Assembly: GCA_013398055.1 (NCBI GenBank)
Contig: VZRS01007507.1
Location: forward strand, 744,001 to 808,000
From: Ifrita kowaldi
Taxonomy: Eukaryota > Chordata > Aves > Passeriformes > Cinclosomatidae
Length of the DNA: 64,000 nt
Direction: 5' to 3'
Shown: one piece after another, positions 13,591 through 25,434 of the stretch
Layout: every line of letters begins with the position of its first letter
Position numbering within the stretch: position 1 is the first letter of the stretch
Program-made: the position numbers and the translations under genes
The notes under the pieces: model-generated
What the model was told of the DNA's origin: nothing
The model's input: only the letters and a program-made list of their open reading frames with translations
The model's database searches: none

Positions 13591-14697
13591 AGATCGAGTG
13601 CACAACAGCCCAAGCTACCAGCTTGGTCCTGAGTTCAACCTTTCCTAAATGGAGCACAGTTAATTTCCAGCCAAAGCTCAAAAGAAGTAAACAGAGACAT
13701 GAGCAGTAGTCTATTCCTCTGCACTTTTCCTTGCTATTATGACATTTCCTCGGCACTGTTTAATTTAATAATATAGACATGCATGAGGGCTGTCCCCAGA
13801 AACCCAGCTTAAATGTATGCTCTGTTATACTGCCAGAACAGTCCCTAGAAAGCTTTGGGCCTTTATGCTCTCAAATATTTGCCGTGAAGCAACTGTTCAG
13901 AAATTAGCCTGGGTCAGGAATCATTTTCAGTAGCTAGTCAAGAAACCATTACACATCTTGGAATAGAGTTTGACAGGAACATGGGCTGTTCTATGTCAGC
14001 TGGTCACAGGGCTAGTGAATGGTCCCACATACAAATAATTTGTTGATGGAGATGTGACTCTAGACTTGACACTGCTACAGCAATTGAAGGTAGCTTCAGT
14101 CCAGTGTCAGAAGTCTCTGTTGAAGAAGCATTGAAAGAGGGTAGTGAACTGGAGCACGTGGAAGTTGAGTGGAATTGAATGGGTGATACCAGGAAGGTAT
14201 ACTTTGAAGAGAAGTACATAAATCTTTCTTTAGGCTTCTTTTAATGTCCATTTTTTTTCCACCTGAAAATTCCTTTAAGCTGAGCAGGAAGCAAGCAAAG
14301 AAAAGACAGGGACAGCTGAACATTTAAGAGATTTCGTGTTTCAGGGGATTTATAGCTTTCAATTACAACTTTTTTCCTTGCAATTGCCTTGTTGGCCACT
14401 AGATTACGTTGTTTTTGTATTTCAGCACAATTTCATGAATAATCATGCACGTCAGGCAGCATAATCTTGATTCTCAAAATGCACAAGAGAAGAACAATCT
14501 ATATCTGATTTGCTTGATTTTTTTTTTTCTACATTCAGATAATACGTAAATATTGAGTGTATGTGTAACAGAGCATTCTAAAATCCAGGCACTGGTTATG
14601 GAACCACCTTACATTCTATTTGTAAAGAAAGAATTCTGGAAATACTATGAGAAACAAGAAAATATCAACCACATATCAGAGTTGATTTGGTATCCAG
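13591..14697. other. Unique non-coding DNA between CR1 fragments
   Basis: No gene or repeat recognised. A T-run lies near 14519-14529. Confidence 0.5.
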
Positions 14698-14796
14698 TAT
14701 TATCATCTGATCAGACCTGATGGCTTACTCTGCTTAGAGCAAGAGGTTAGAGGGGAGATCTTCTGAGGTCCCTTCCACCTGAATGATTCTGTGATT
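14698..14796 (+). mobile_element. CR1 LINE 3' terminal fragment
   Basis: About 100 bases ending in GAGGTCCCTTCCACCTGAATG followed by ATTCTGTGATT, the typical CR1 3' end on the plus strand. Only the tail is kept. Confidence 0.75.
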
Positions 14797-14949
14797 ATCA
14801 TAACTGTTAGCTGCAGCCAAGTTCACATAAATAGTGTAACAAAAGGAAATGACATATCATTTGGGAGCTGATTTTATGAGCTGTCTTCAAGTGCTAAGTG
14901 CTTTTAACTCTTACTGATTTTGACAGGTGGTGAGATAACTCTGCAAGTT

Positions 14950-15440
14950 CACAGAATCACAGAATCATAGAATGGTTTGGGTTGGAAAGGACCTTTAAAG
15001 GTTGTCTAGTCCAACCCCCTGCAATGAGCAGGGACATCTTCAACTCCATCAAGCTGCTCAGGCCCCTGGCCAGCCTGACCTTGAATGTTTCCAGGGATGG
15101 GGCACCCACCGCCTCACTGGGCAACCTGCTCCAGTGTTTCGCCACCCTCAGCTCAAAAAAATTCTTTCTTATATCTAGTCTAAATTTACCCAATTTTAGT
15201 TTAAAACTATTACTTCTTGTCTTATCACAACAGGCCCTGCTAAAATGTTTGCCCCCATCTGCTGCTAAAGCCCCTTCTAAGTACTATAAAGTTGCTAAAA
15301 GGTTACCCCTGAGCCTTCCCTTCTCCAGGCTGAAAAACCCCAACTTTCTCAGCCTCTCTTCACAGAAGTGTTCCAGTTCTCTGATAATTTTTTGGCCTTT
15401 CTCTGGACATCCTCAATTCAGTAGACATTTACTTCATTAA
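14950..15440 (-). mobile_element. CR1 LINE 3' end, relatively well preserved
   Basis: It opens on the plus strand with three tandem 8-base tail units (CACAGAAT, CACAGAAT, CATAGAAT). These are followed by GGTTTGGGTTGGAAAGGACC and the usual inverted CR1 sequence through CCCAACTTTCTCAGCCTC. Reading on the minus strand, a frame (14957-15193) looks like the CR1 ORF2 C-terminal tail, with motifs such as FKVRLARGLSS. The copy is 5'-truncated near 15440. It is among the least diverged CR1 copies in the window. Confidence 0.92.
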
Positions 15441-15863
15441 GTACTCTTCCTCTAATTTCAGTGTGTGTCTAAAATTGCACTAAGTGTAATGAAGCAGTAT
15501 CAAACTCTCCAACTAAGAATTTTGCTAAAAGCAGTTCCAACTGTGGTAAATGGAGAGTGTTCAGATTGATTATGGGAAAAAGTTACTGATGGGCATTTAA
15601 TTCTCCATGAATCAGCAAGCTGGGGAGGCAGTGGGTTAGTAGAGATGATATATAAAATATATATATCTCGGGTAGGTACTACCTGATTATCATGGACAAA
15701 TCTAGCTTTTCTGTACTTGCTAGGTCTTTAGATGGAGATTGAGGCATCTGAGAACCAGAGGTTTTTGCTACTTACAGCCTTGTTGACAGAACAGATAACA
15801 TAACCCACCCAGAGGGAATTTTTCCTCAAATATCCAGTGACATTTTGGCTCAGAGCCATCTAC
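15441..15863. other. Unique non-coding DNA
   Basis: No gene or repeat recognised. A short AT dinucleotide-rich tract lies at about 15649-15667. Confidence 0.5.
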
Positions 15864-15868
15864 AAGCT
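15864..15868. repeat. Target-site duplication, left (AAGCT)
   Basis: AAGCT directly precedes the LTR and is repeated at 16450-16454. Confidence 0.85.
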
Positions 15869-16449
15869 TGTTGTGGTTTAACTGCAGCCATCAGCCAAGC
15901 CCCACATAGCAACTTGCTTATTCCCCCAACCACCAGGATTGGGGAGAAAATTGGAAGGGTAAAAGCTGGAAAAGTCACGAGTTGAGATAAAGACAGTTTG
16001 ATGGGGAAAGGAAAAGCCACACACATAGGCAAAGCAAAACAAGGAATTAAGTCACTGCTCCCCATGGGCAGGCAGGTGTTCAGCCATCCCTAGGAGAGCA
16101 GGGCTGCATCACACGTAACAGTGACTTGAGAAGGCAAATGCCATCACTTCAAACATCCCCCCCTCTTCCTTTTTCTTCCTCCCAGTTTATATACTGCGTA
16201 TGATGTCCCTTTGGTCAGTTGGGATCCCCTGTCCTGGCTGTGTCTCCTCCACCCTCCCAGGCACCCCCAACTTCCTTGTCAATGTGGCCATATCAAAAGC
16301 AGAAAAGGCCCTGGCTCTGTGTAAGCCCTGCTCAGCAATAATAGAAAAATCTCTATATTATCAGCTCTGTGTTCAGCACAAATCCAAAGCACAGCCCTGT
16401 AGTAGCCACTGTGAAGACAATTAATTCTACCACAGCTGAAACCAGCACA
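15869..16449. mobile_element. Solo LTR of an avian endogenous retrovirus (ERVL-like)
   Basis: A 581-base element starting TGTTGTGGTTTAAC and ending ACCAGCACA, so it has TG...CA termini. It is flanked by perfect 5-bp duplications (AAGCT). I recognise internal phrases as a common avian LTR: GTTGAGATAAAGACAGTTT, GGCAGGCAGGTGTTCAGCC, TTTGGTCAGTTGGGAT and CTCAGCAATAATAGAAAA. No internal gag/pol sequence lies on either side, so it is a solo LTR left by recombination between two LTRs. A 5-bp duplication fits class III (ERVL) rather than ERVK (6 bp). The transcriptional direction is not settled; a TATA-like TTTATATA lies near 16184 on the plus strand. The family name comes from memory of the sequence type. 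Confidence 0.9.
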
Positions 16450-16454
16450 AAGCT
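16450..16454. repeat. Target-site duplication, right (AAGCT)
   Basis: Right copy of the 5-bp duplication flanking the solo LTR. Confidence 0.85.
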
Positions 16455-19247
16455 GAACCACAGAAAACCTATGCAAAATATCCTGGTTAGCATACATGTC
16501 AAAAATAGTAATTTTAATTAGTAAGGAATAAAATAAAACACAGAGTTCAATGGATGGAGGAGTGTCACACAAAGTTGTTCTCACAAAGGCTATAGGTTGA
16601 CAGCACTTCATTCAGTGGTCACAGTCCACTTTCCTTCTTCAGGTTAATTATTCCTGACACTCTTCCTTCTCTTCCCACTTTTGCACCTGCCACAATTTGT
16701 GCAGCTGGAGTGAGCTGGATCAGATGATGATCAGTTAAAACCCTTTTCCTGAGTTATTTTTAACTTGGCCAGTTCTCTGATTCACTGCTCAGCTGCACAA
16801 CATAGGTACAACTGCGTGGGCAGTACTGAGATAGGGTATGAGCATGTCATCAGAGGGGGAAAAGGTGAAGTCATTAAAGAAGAGATACTTTGCAGCAAAA
16901 AAAGTGGGTTGAATGACAGCCTGAAAATGTCATTCAATGGTAGTTTAAAGCAAACTGAAGCAGAGTTTGGATGGTTCTAATGTTTTTTTAACAGCAAAGA
17001 AGTGTAACTTGGCTTGTGGCATGAGTTTATTCTGGTGGCTCATGGTGCAGTCATGCAAGGGAGGAGGAGGAATGCTCTGCTTTGGAACAGATGTTATCAG
17101 GATAAACTCCTATGGAACGGTGCCTTTTGTCATCAAAGTCATCAGGAGGATTTACCGGCTGGTGAAGTACAGGATATACCACTTTTCCCATCCAAAGGGT
17201 TGACACAGTTCTTACTTAAGGAAAGGGAAATTAAAAAATATCTAATGTTTGAGACTGAGGTAAGTGTAACCTCTCATTAGATAGATTCAGATCAGTAAGA
17301 GGTATTTCAGCTACTGAACACACTGCTCATCTCAGCACATTGGTCCAGTTTGTCCTCAGCAGGAATGGGGATGCATAAAAACTTGTATGTGCAGTTTTAG
17401 GAGCTGGTATCACAGATGCCAGAAAAGAATGAAGTATCTTTCAGTAATCACCCATAACCAGTGCAGGAGAGATAGCAAATCTGATTATGCAAGTCAATAA
17501 ACCAAGGTACACATCCCAAAAAACTTCTGTCACTTAGTTAAGCCCAGCTGGAGACTAATAGCCTGAAAAAATGAAAAGCCTCATTTCCTTCCAGGAAATA
17601 AGACTAAGCTGTCTCATTTTTTATCACTGAGCAGGAAGTTTTAACTGAATTTGAAGCTACAGTTCATTTTGCTACTAAAAAATTACGAATGTTTGGGGTG
17701 GTGGTATCAGAAGCCCCTAAGTTCCGATTCTACAGCAGCCAGCAAACAGCCTCGCAGGGAAAATCTGATTTTTGAAAGATTTGACACACCAGATGCATTA
17801 CTACAGTTGTTTGGTTTCAGCAAATTAGCATTCTCCAAAGGAAAACCATTGATTCAGAACATTGCCAACGATCACTAATTAATGAAACTCTGTCTTCAGA
17901 GCTAATATTTGCACCTTTAAAGGGAATATATCATACCTGAAAGGGTTCAGGAAAGACCTATACAAATTAGTCAAGGTCTGAAGTATTCTGCTTATCACAG
18001 GAGATTTAAACTCACTCTGACTTGGGAACAAGGGGTTCAAGAGATGTTTTGCTACAAAAGTACATACATAAGGAAGAAGTCCAAAGCAAAAGCTTTTTTA
18101 ATTTAGCAGACAAAGCAAGTTGTTGGACACTGAGGTGATATAAATTCAAACTATGAACAAGATGTGACTTTTTTTTAAACGGGCTGAGTAATAAATCACT
18201 GAGCAGCTTAATTGTCTCCATCATTTATGTCCTATTAAGATTGGATCTGTTCTTGATTGATGTACTTGCACATCCACTAATACATTCGAAATACCTCAAA
18301 ATGAAGGAAGATCTCCCATTTACCCCACTCCCTGTCCCCAAATCCAGCACTGTTCCTAGAATGGACTGTTTGCTGTGATGGGACTTTCTTTGTTGAGCCT
18401 GCTTGTATCACAGCTGACAGCTCTGGGTTGGGAAGTGAACAGAACTGCTGCTGCTTTGCTGGCACAAGAGATGGGCTTGCTCCTCTGCAGTGCTGGGCTG
18501 GCTGTGGTAATGTGCTGTGTAGCATATGCTGAGTACCAAACTGGAACCCTTTGCATGTTCATTCACTTTCTAGGATAAAAGTCAAAGGAAGAGTGTGGCT
18601 TTAGGTGACTTCTTATTCCAGATGTATCATTGTATACTACAGCTTAGCCTTCAAAGCTAGTAGGGGGGAACAGTATTAAGACAGAGGTGAAACAGAGAAT
18701 AGAACCAGTCTTGACTTTTTGCATCATGAGTGATGTTTAGGTGTATACAAAATTACTAGATGTTGGAAATCTGTCACCTTCTGTAAGTTTTGCTGACTTA
18801 CCATAGATGAGGAACTGTCCCTTTTGTTTGTGTGTGTTTGCTTCTGTGACGTTCAATCTCACTAGAAAAAAAAAAAATTAGAAAAGCAACATGCATGAAA
18901 GGTACATTTACAACTGTGTATCAAGTTAGGTGAAAAGACTGAATGGCTGAGACATGAGAGACCAGTGGAAGGAAACTAGTCTTATTTAAACCTCTATTAA
19001 TATTTTCAGAACTTGCAGCCTCTGAATGAAACATCCAGGGAATAAATTAAAAGCAATAAGAGAAAGACCACAAACTAGCAGCAGTCTTTCTAGGATAACA
19101 TTCATCCAGGACACTGCTGGCTGAAACTTGCAGGGCCTCATGGGAATATATTTAGTCAGTGAAAGAATATTGGAAAACAATAAAGATCCTCAACTGACTT
19201 GAAAAGGGAATGGGTTGCAAATTATATTCGACTTTTCAAATAGCTTG
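16455..19247. other. Unique non-coding DNA
   Basis: Nothing recognised apart from short homopolymers. Open frames are below 90 codons and overlap on opposite strands. Confidence 0.55.
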
Positions 19248-21425
19248 TAGAATCATAGTATCATTTAGGTTGAAAGAGACTTCTAAGACCATCAAGTCTA
19301 ACTCTTAACCCAGCCCTGCCAAGCCCACCAGTAAACCATATCCCAAAGCATCACATCTACACACTTTTTGAACACTTACAGGGATGGTGATTCCAACACT
19401 TCTCTGTGCAGCCTATTCCAATGCTTGACAACCCTTTTCCGTGAAGGAATTTTTCCTAATATCCAATCTAAACCTCCCCTGCTATTTTCTCTCATCCAGT
19501 TACTTGCTACCTGGGAGAAGAGGTCCACCCTCACCTCACTACACTTTCATGTAGTTCAGGAAAGGGACAAGGTCTCCCCTGAGCCTCCTTTTTCCCAGGC
19601 TGAACATGCCCAGCTCCCTCAGCTGCTCCTCACAGGACTTGTGGTCCAGACCTTTCACCAGCTCTGTTGTCCTTTTCTGGACATGCTCCAGTACCTCAAT
19701 GTCCTTCCTGAATTGAGGGGCCCAGAACTGGACACAGGATTTGAGGTGTGGCCTCACCAGTGCCCAGTACAGGGGGACAATCACTGCCCTGCTCCTGCTG
19801 GCCACACTATTCCTGGTATAAACAAGGTTGCCACTGGCCACTTGGTCACCTGGGCACACACTGCCTCATGTTCAGTCACTGTCAACCAGCATTCCTAGGT
19901 CCTTTTCCAGAGGGCAGCTTTTCAGCCCGTAGCACTTCTTGGGGTTGTTGTGACCCAAGAGCAGGACCCGACATTTGGACTTGTTGAACCTCACACAATT
20001 GGCCTTGGCCCATCAATCTGGCCTGTCCACATCCCTTTGCAGAGTCTTTCCACTCTTCAGCAGAGCAACATTTCTGCCCAACTTAGTGTCATCTGCAAAT
20101 TGACAGAGGGTGCACTCGATCCCCTTGTCTAGGTTGTCGATATCGAACAGGCCTGGCCTCGATACTGAGCCCTGGGGAACACCACTGGTGACCAGCCACC
20201 AGCTGGATGTAACTCCATCCACCACCACCCTCTGAGCTTGGCCATCCAGCCAGTTTATTACCTAGTAAACAATGTGCCTGTCCAAGTCATAACTAACCTG
20301 TTACTCCAGGAGAATGTTGTGGAAAACTGTGTCAAAGACTTTATACTAAAGTCCAGGCAGACACATCCACACTCTTTCTCTTATCCACTAAGTGGGTCAC
20401 CTGGTCACAGAAGGAGATCAAGATGGTCAAGCAGGACACACCTTTCATAAACCCATGATGGCTGGGCCTGATCCCCTCATCGTCCTGTATGTGCCCTGTT
20501 ATGGCATTCAAGCTGACCTCTTCCCTGCCCGTCCCTGCCATTGAGGTCAGGATGACAGGGCTGTTATTCCTTGGATCCTCCTTCTGCTCTTGTCACTTTT
20601 ACTGACCTCCAGTCATCTTGTACCCTCACAGTTAACCAGGACTGCTGGAAAATGATGGAAGTGTCTTGGTGAGCACTTCTGCCACTGCATGCAGTACACG
20701 TGGGTGTGTGCCAAACAGCCCCATGGACTTGTGCGGGTCTACGTGCCAAAGCAGGTAATTTCTACTTGGATTATGAGGGCTTCATTCTACTCCCTGTCCC
20801 TGTCTTCCAGCTCAGAGGGCTGGATACTGGAGAACAACTGGCCTTACTATTAAGGACTGAGGCAAAGAAAGCATTAGGTACCTCAGCGTTTTCCTCATTC
20901 TTTGTCATTATATTTCCCCTTGCATCCAGTAAAGGATGAAGATTGTCCTTAGCCCTCCGTTTGTTGCCAATGTATTTTTAGAAACATTTGTATTATCTTT
21001 TACAGCAGTTGCCAGATTTAGTTCTACATGGGCTTCAGTCCTTATAACTTTCTCCCTGCACAACCTCACAACATCCTTGTAGTCCTCCTGAGTTGTCTGT
21101 CCCCTCTTCCAAAGGTTATACACTCTTTTTTCCCCTGAGTTCCAGCCAAAATTCTGTTCAACCAGACTGATCTTCTTCCCCAAAGCTCATATTTTGGCAC
21201 AAGGGGATGGACTGATACTGCACCTTTAAGATTTCTTTCTTGAAGACTGTCTGGACTTCCTGGACCGCTTCACCCCACGGGACTCCCTCATGATGGAGCC
21301 TCTCAACCAGTCTCCTTAACAGGCCAAAATCTGCCCTCTGGAAGTCTAAGGTGGCAGTACTACTGACGCCCGTCCTTAATTCTCCGAGGATCAAAAACTA
21401 TAATTTCATGATTGCTGTAGGGTTT
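19248..21425 (-). mobile_element. CR1 LINE, longest copy: end of endonuclease, reverse transcriptase and 3' end
   Basis: Minus-strand non-LTR retrotransposon of about 2.2 kb with its 3' end at 19248 (TAGAATCATAGTATCATTTAGG on plus). Reading 5' to 3' on the minus strand: an SNHE motif near 21405, the last conserved motif of the endonuclease domain; a linker region (STATLDFQRADFGLL, near 21340); the start of the reverse transcriptase; TSGVPQGS (about 20180); the catalytic box FADDTKL (20079-20099); and the C-terminal region (IVPLYWALVRPHLKSC, about 19770). Frameshifts, stops and internal deletions break it into pieces, so it cannot be active. The 5' end, with ORF1 and most of the endonuclease, is missing. 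The part from 20901 on lies inside the duplicated block described separately. Confidence 0.92.
20079..20099 (-). pseudogene. CR1 reverse-transcriptase active-site remnant (FADDTKL)
   Basis: Within the CR1 copy, the short frame 20013-20228 keeps TSGVPQGS and FADDTKL in the right order and spacing. The Asp-Asp pair of the active site is intact, but the frame is too short to give an enzyme. Confidence 0.85.
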
Positions 21426-22778
21426 TTTGCTTTCCGATTGTCAGATTGAGTTATGTATAATTCTAATAATGATTATTTTATTTTTTTCCTCTCCACTCTC
21501 CATTCTTCTTTTGACAAAGATAAGACACTTCTCAGAGCCTTGAATTTCAGGCAGATTTTTCACTGGCCATTATGTCTTTAATTTTGCTCTTTCTATATTT
21601 CCAGGAAGATATATCTAAATTTGTAATGTCACATGTGGTATTTTGTTTGCTGAAGGCAATCATTCTCATGATGAATTTGTATGTGTGGGATGAAAATATG
21701 CACACCAGCTTCATCAAGTATTCCATTAAAATTGGACTACAGAGCTCAGTGACACACAGCAAGATGCGGTGGTGAATTTATGTTGAATTGCACAAATATT
21801 TGGATTTAGATGCATGTTGGCAAGCAATCAATTAATTTTATAACTGAAAGCCTCTCTGTACTAAAGAAATAGGAAAGGGTCTCTCCTCTCAATATACTGG
21901 GGGAAAAATTATGCAGTGAACCTGCTAAAGTGAAAATGGTTTTTCAACTAGTCCAAAGAATGTAAGAAGTGGCATGGGAATAGCAGTGCTCTTTTATAGA
22001 AGCTTATTGGATTTCAAAATTTGGTTTTATTCCATGTTAGAATTAAAAACCTTTCAATTTTTTGAGAAGGAAATGACACTTGAAATGGCATTTAAAAACT
22101 TTTTTGTTAGAGTAAGGCAGGTCAGGTTCTGTCTTTTTTCCTCAGAACTTGAATCACAGAAACTTACAGCTCACAACTTTTTGAAACAGATTTGTCAGCT
22201 TTCCATAGTCCTAAAATGTTCTAGCAGCTCTACTATGTAGGTGTTTAGTTAAGTGTACCTTTTCTACATGGATATTCCAAGGAGACATCAAGAATTCACT
22301 TAAAAAGAGGGGCCTCTCTTCTGCTGTGTGCTTTTCAGAGATTGCCAACCTGAGAAAAAGCAACAACTAGATTTACAAATAGAAATAGAATGGAAATAAG
22401 ATGCAGTGATGACCTAAGACATCAAATTGAAAATTGATTCTTCTCTTATAAAAATAATTATCCTTTCCATTTTGTGTTTGGAAGTTGTTTGTTTATCTAG
22501 AGTTGATAGAAAGGTAACTGGACTGTAATATGCAGAACTGTCCTTATTTACACTATCTGAAGCTCACTACACTTCTATGTCCTAGCTGGTTTTGCCTCTC
22601 CTTTCTTCCTCTGGGCTCCAATTTTCTTCTTGCTTCTTCCTGCTTCATTTCTTCCTCTGCATAACCCAGCTTTTAAGTTGCCTTTGGCCATCTGTATTTT
22701 CTTGCATTCCCAAACGTGGCATTCTCCCTGGAAATCCTGTATGTTCTGCTTTGACTGCTGGCAGCAAAGACTTTACTC
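20901..22778. repeat. 1,878-base duplicated block, copy 1
   Basis: This block is repeated at 22780-24657 at a constant offset of 1,879. The one difference I noticed is G at 21279 versus A at 23158, which changes Pro to Leu in the CR1 remnant. The left ~525 bases are CR1; the rest is unique sequence including the left ~120 bases of unidentified repeat copy B. The copies are separated by one N (22779), and copy 1 stops in the middle of a sequence that copy 2 continues. This pattern fits two overlapping contigs joined without merging. Confidence 0.95.
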
Positions 22779-22779
22779 N
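22779..22779. other. Single-N junction
   Basis: One undetermined base exactly between the two 1,878-base copies. It probably marks a scaffold join. Confidence 0.9.
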
Positions 22780-24657
22780 TTTGTCATTATATTTCCCCTT
22801 GCATCCAGTAAAGGATGAAGATTGTCCTTAGCCCTCCGTTTGTTGCCAATGTATTTTTAGAAACATTTGTATTATCTTTTACAGCAGTTGCCAGATTTAG
22901 TTCTACATGGGCTTCAGTCCTTATAACTTTCTCCCTGCACAACCTCACAACATCCTTGTAGTCCTCCTGAGTTGTCTGTCCCCTCTTCCAAAGGTTATAC
23001 ACTCTTTTTTCCCCTGAGTTCCAGCCAAAATTCTGTTCAACCAGACTGATCTTCTTCCCCAAAGCTCATATTTTGGCACAAGGGGATGGACTGATACTGC
23101 ACCTTTAAGATTTCTTTCTTGAAGACTGTCTGGACTTCCTGGACCGCTTCACCCCACAGGACTCCCTCATGATGGAGCCTCTCAACCAGTCTCCTTAACA
23201 GGCCAAAATCTGCCCTCTGGAAGTCTAAGGTGGCAGTACTACTGACGCCCGTCCTTAATTCTCCGAGGATCAAAAACTATAATTTCATGATTGCTGTAGG
23301 GTTTTTTGCTTTCCGATTGTCAGATTGAGTTATGTATAATTCTAATAATGATTATTTTATTTTTTTCCTCTCCACTCTCCATTCTTCTTTTGACAAAGAT
23401 AAGACACTTCTCAGAGCCTTGAATTTCAGGCAGATTTTTCACTGGCCATTATGTCTTTAATTTTGCTCTTTCTATATTTCCAGGAAGATATATCTAAATT
23501 TGTAATGTCACATGTGGTATTTTGTTTGCTGAAGGCAATCATTCTCATGATGAATTTGTATGTGTGGGATGAAAATATGCACACCAGCTTCATCAAGTAT
23601 TCCATTAAAATTGGACTACAGAGCTCAGTGACACACAGCAAGATGCGGTGGTGAATTTATGTTGAATTGCACAAATATTTGGATTTAGATGCATGTTGGC
23701 AAGCAATCAATTAATTTTATAACTGAAAGCCTCTCTGTACTAAAGAAATAGGAAAGGGTCTCTCCTCTCAATATACTGGGGGAAAAATTATGCAGTGAAC
23801 CTGCTAAAGTGAAAATGGTTTTTCAACTAGTCCAAAGAATGTAAGAAGTGGCATGGGAATAGCAGTGCTCTTTTATAGAAGCTTATTGGATTTCAAAATT
23901 TGGTTTTATTCCATGTTAGAATTAAAAACCTTTCAATTTTTTGAGAAGGAAATGACACTTGAAATGGCATTTAAAAACTTTTTTGTTAGAGTAAGGCAGG
24001 TCAGGTTCTGTCTTTTTTCCTCAGAACTTGAATCACAGAAACTTACAGCTCACAACTTTTTGAAACAGATTTGTCAGCTTTCCATAGTCCTAAAATGTTC
24101 TAGCAGCTCTACTATGTAGGTGTTTAGTTAAGTGTACCTTTTCTACATGGATATTCCAAGGAGACATCAAGAATTCACTTAAAAAGAGGGGCCTCTCTTC
24201 TGCTGTGTGCTTTTCAGAGATTGCCAACCTGAGAAAAAGCAACAACTAGATTTACAAATAGAAATAGAATGGAAATAAGATGCAGTGATGACCTAAGACA
24301 TCAAATTGAAAATTGATTCTTCTCTTATAAAAATAATTATCCTTTCCATTTTGTGTTTGGAAGTTGTTTGTTTATCTAGAGTTGATAGAAAGGTAACTGG
24401 ACTGTAATATGCAGAACTGTCCTTATTTACACTATCTGAAGCTCACTACACTTCTATGTCCTAGCTGGTTTTGCCTCTCCTTTCTTCCTCTGGGCTCCAA
24501 TTTTCTTCTTGCTTCTTCCTGCTTCATTTCTTCCTCTGCATAACCCAGCTTTTAAGTTGCCTTTGGCCATCTGTATTTTCTTGCATTCCCAAACGTGGCA
24601 TTCTCCCTGGAAATCCTGTATGTTCTGCTTTGACTGCTGGCAGCAAAGACTTTACTC
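22780..24657. repeat. 1,878-base duplicated block, copy 2
   Basis: Second copy of the block at 20901-22778, including the same CR1 5' segment (22780-23304, minus strand). Its right end continues smoothly into 24658 onwards, so this is the copy with the natural right flank. The left flank of copy 1 continues naturally into the CR1. Confidence 0.95.
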
Positions 24658-24689
24658 AAATTCTGCTCACTGAAGCACCAGCTCCACAC
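24536..24689. repeat. Unidentified interspersed repeat, copy B
   Basis: This stretch matches copy A at 5421-5568, including TTCCCAAACGT, GCAAAGACTTTACTCAAAT and GCACCAGCTCCACAC. Copy B has a few more bases in the middle. Most of it also appears in the duplicated block, as 22657-22778. The family is unknown to me, and its true ends may lie further out than the clear similarity. Confidence 0.6.
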
Positions 24690-25014
24690 GGCCATCAGTT
24701 TGTGAGTAAATTTCACTTTGCTGCCAGCACTCAGAGCAAAAAACTGCATCAAGAGAAAACAACAAAAGCTGTGAGTTCTAAAAGGATTTTCTGAAAAGAA
24801 TGAGTTCATTTATATGATGTACCTTACGTAATATCAAGACAAACAGCATAGCTGCTGGGCTATTTGGTTCATGATTCTTCTTATTCTTCATCAGCATTGT
24901 AGACGTTACTGCCCACACTAATTCATGCCATTTTTGTGATATGAAACAATTCGATTTATAAGACTAGAACTTTAAAATCTTTTTCTACTATGGTCTGTCT
25001 GTGATACTACATAA
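24690..25014. other. Unique non-coding DNA
   Basis: Nothing recognised. Confidence 0.5.
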
Positions 25015-25433
25015 GTTACTTAGTGACTTTGCTTCATTTTTCCTCATGTAAATGAACATAATTTTAAACACTGATAATAAAAATATGTTTAAAGGTTTTG
25101 CTGTACTGGGGAACATGATAGCACCTTGGATGGATGTGTCAGCAGTGGAATAACGAGCTCTGTTGGCAGCAAAAATCTGTGGTGGCAGCATAGGTGGCAG
25201 TATTATGATCCTCTTTGGAGCCCTGGGAAATATTTGGTGGTGGAAATCTACCTAACATAGCTACAGGGCTGTATAGGACTGAATTACAAAGCTGACCTAC
25301 CTGAGTTACATACAGAAAGTGGAGCTTACACATCCCTTGGGCTACAATGATGAGTGTAACCTCCAATTCTGCCTTATAAATCAGGGACCTTTATTTGGAT
25401 TAGTCATATCACACAGATGATATTTTTTTGTCC
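25015..25433. repeat. Duplicated block with indel, copy 1 (419 bases)
   Basis: Repeated at 25435-25830. Offset is 420 before and 397 after a 23-base segment present only here, around 25168-25195. A single N (25434) lies between the copies. Confidence 0.93.
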
Positions 25434-25434
25434 N
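25434..25434. other. Single-N junction
   Basis: Undetermined base at the boundary between the two ~0.4-kb copies. Confidence 0.9.

Noticed and set aside
20901..24657. Recent biological tandem or segmental duplication
   Set aside because: Possible, but the single N exactly at the junction and the same pattern at 25434 make an unmerged contig overlap the simpler explanation.
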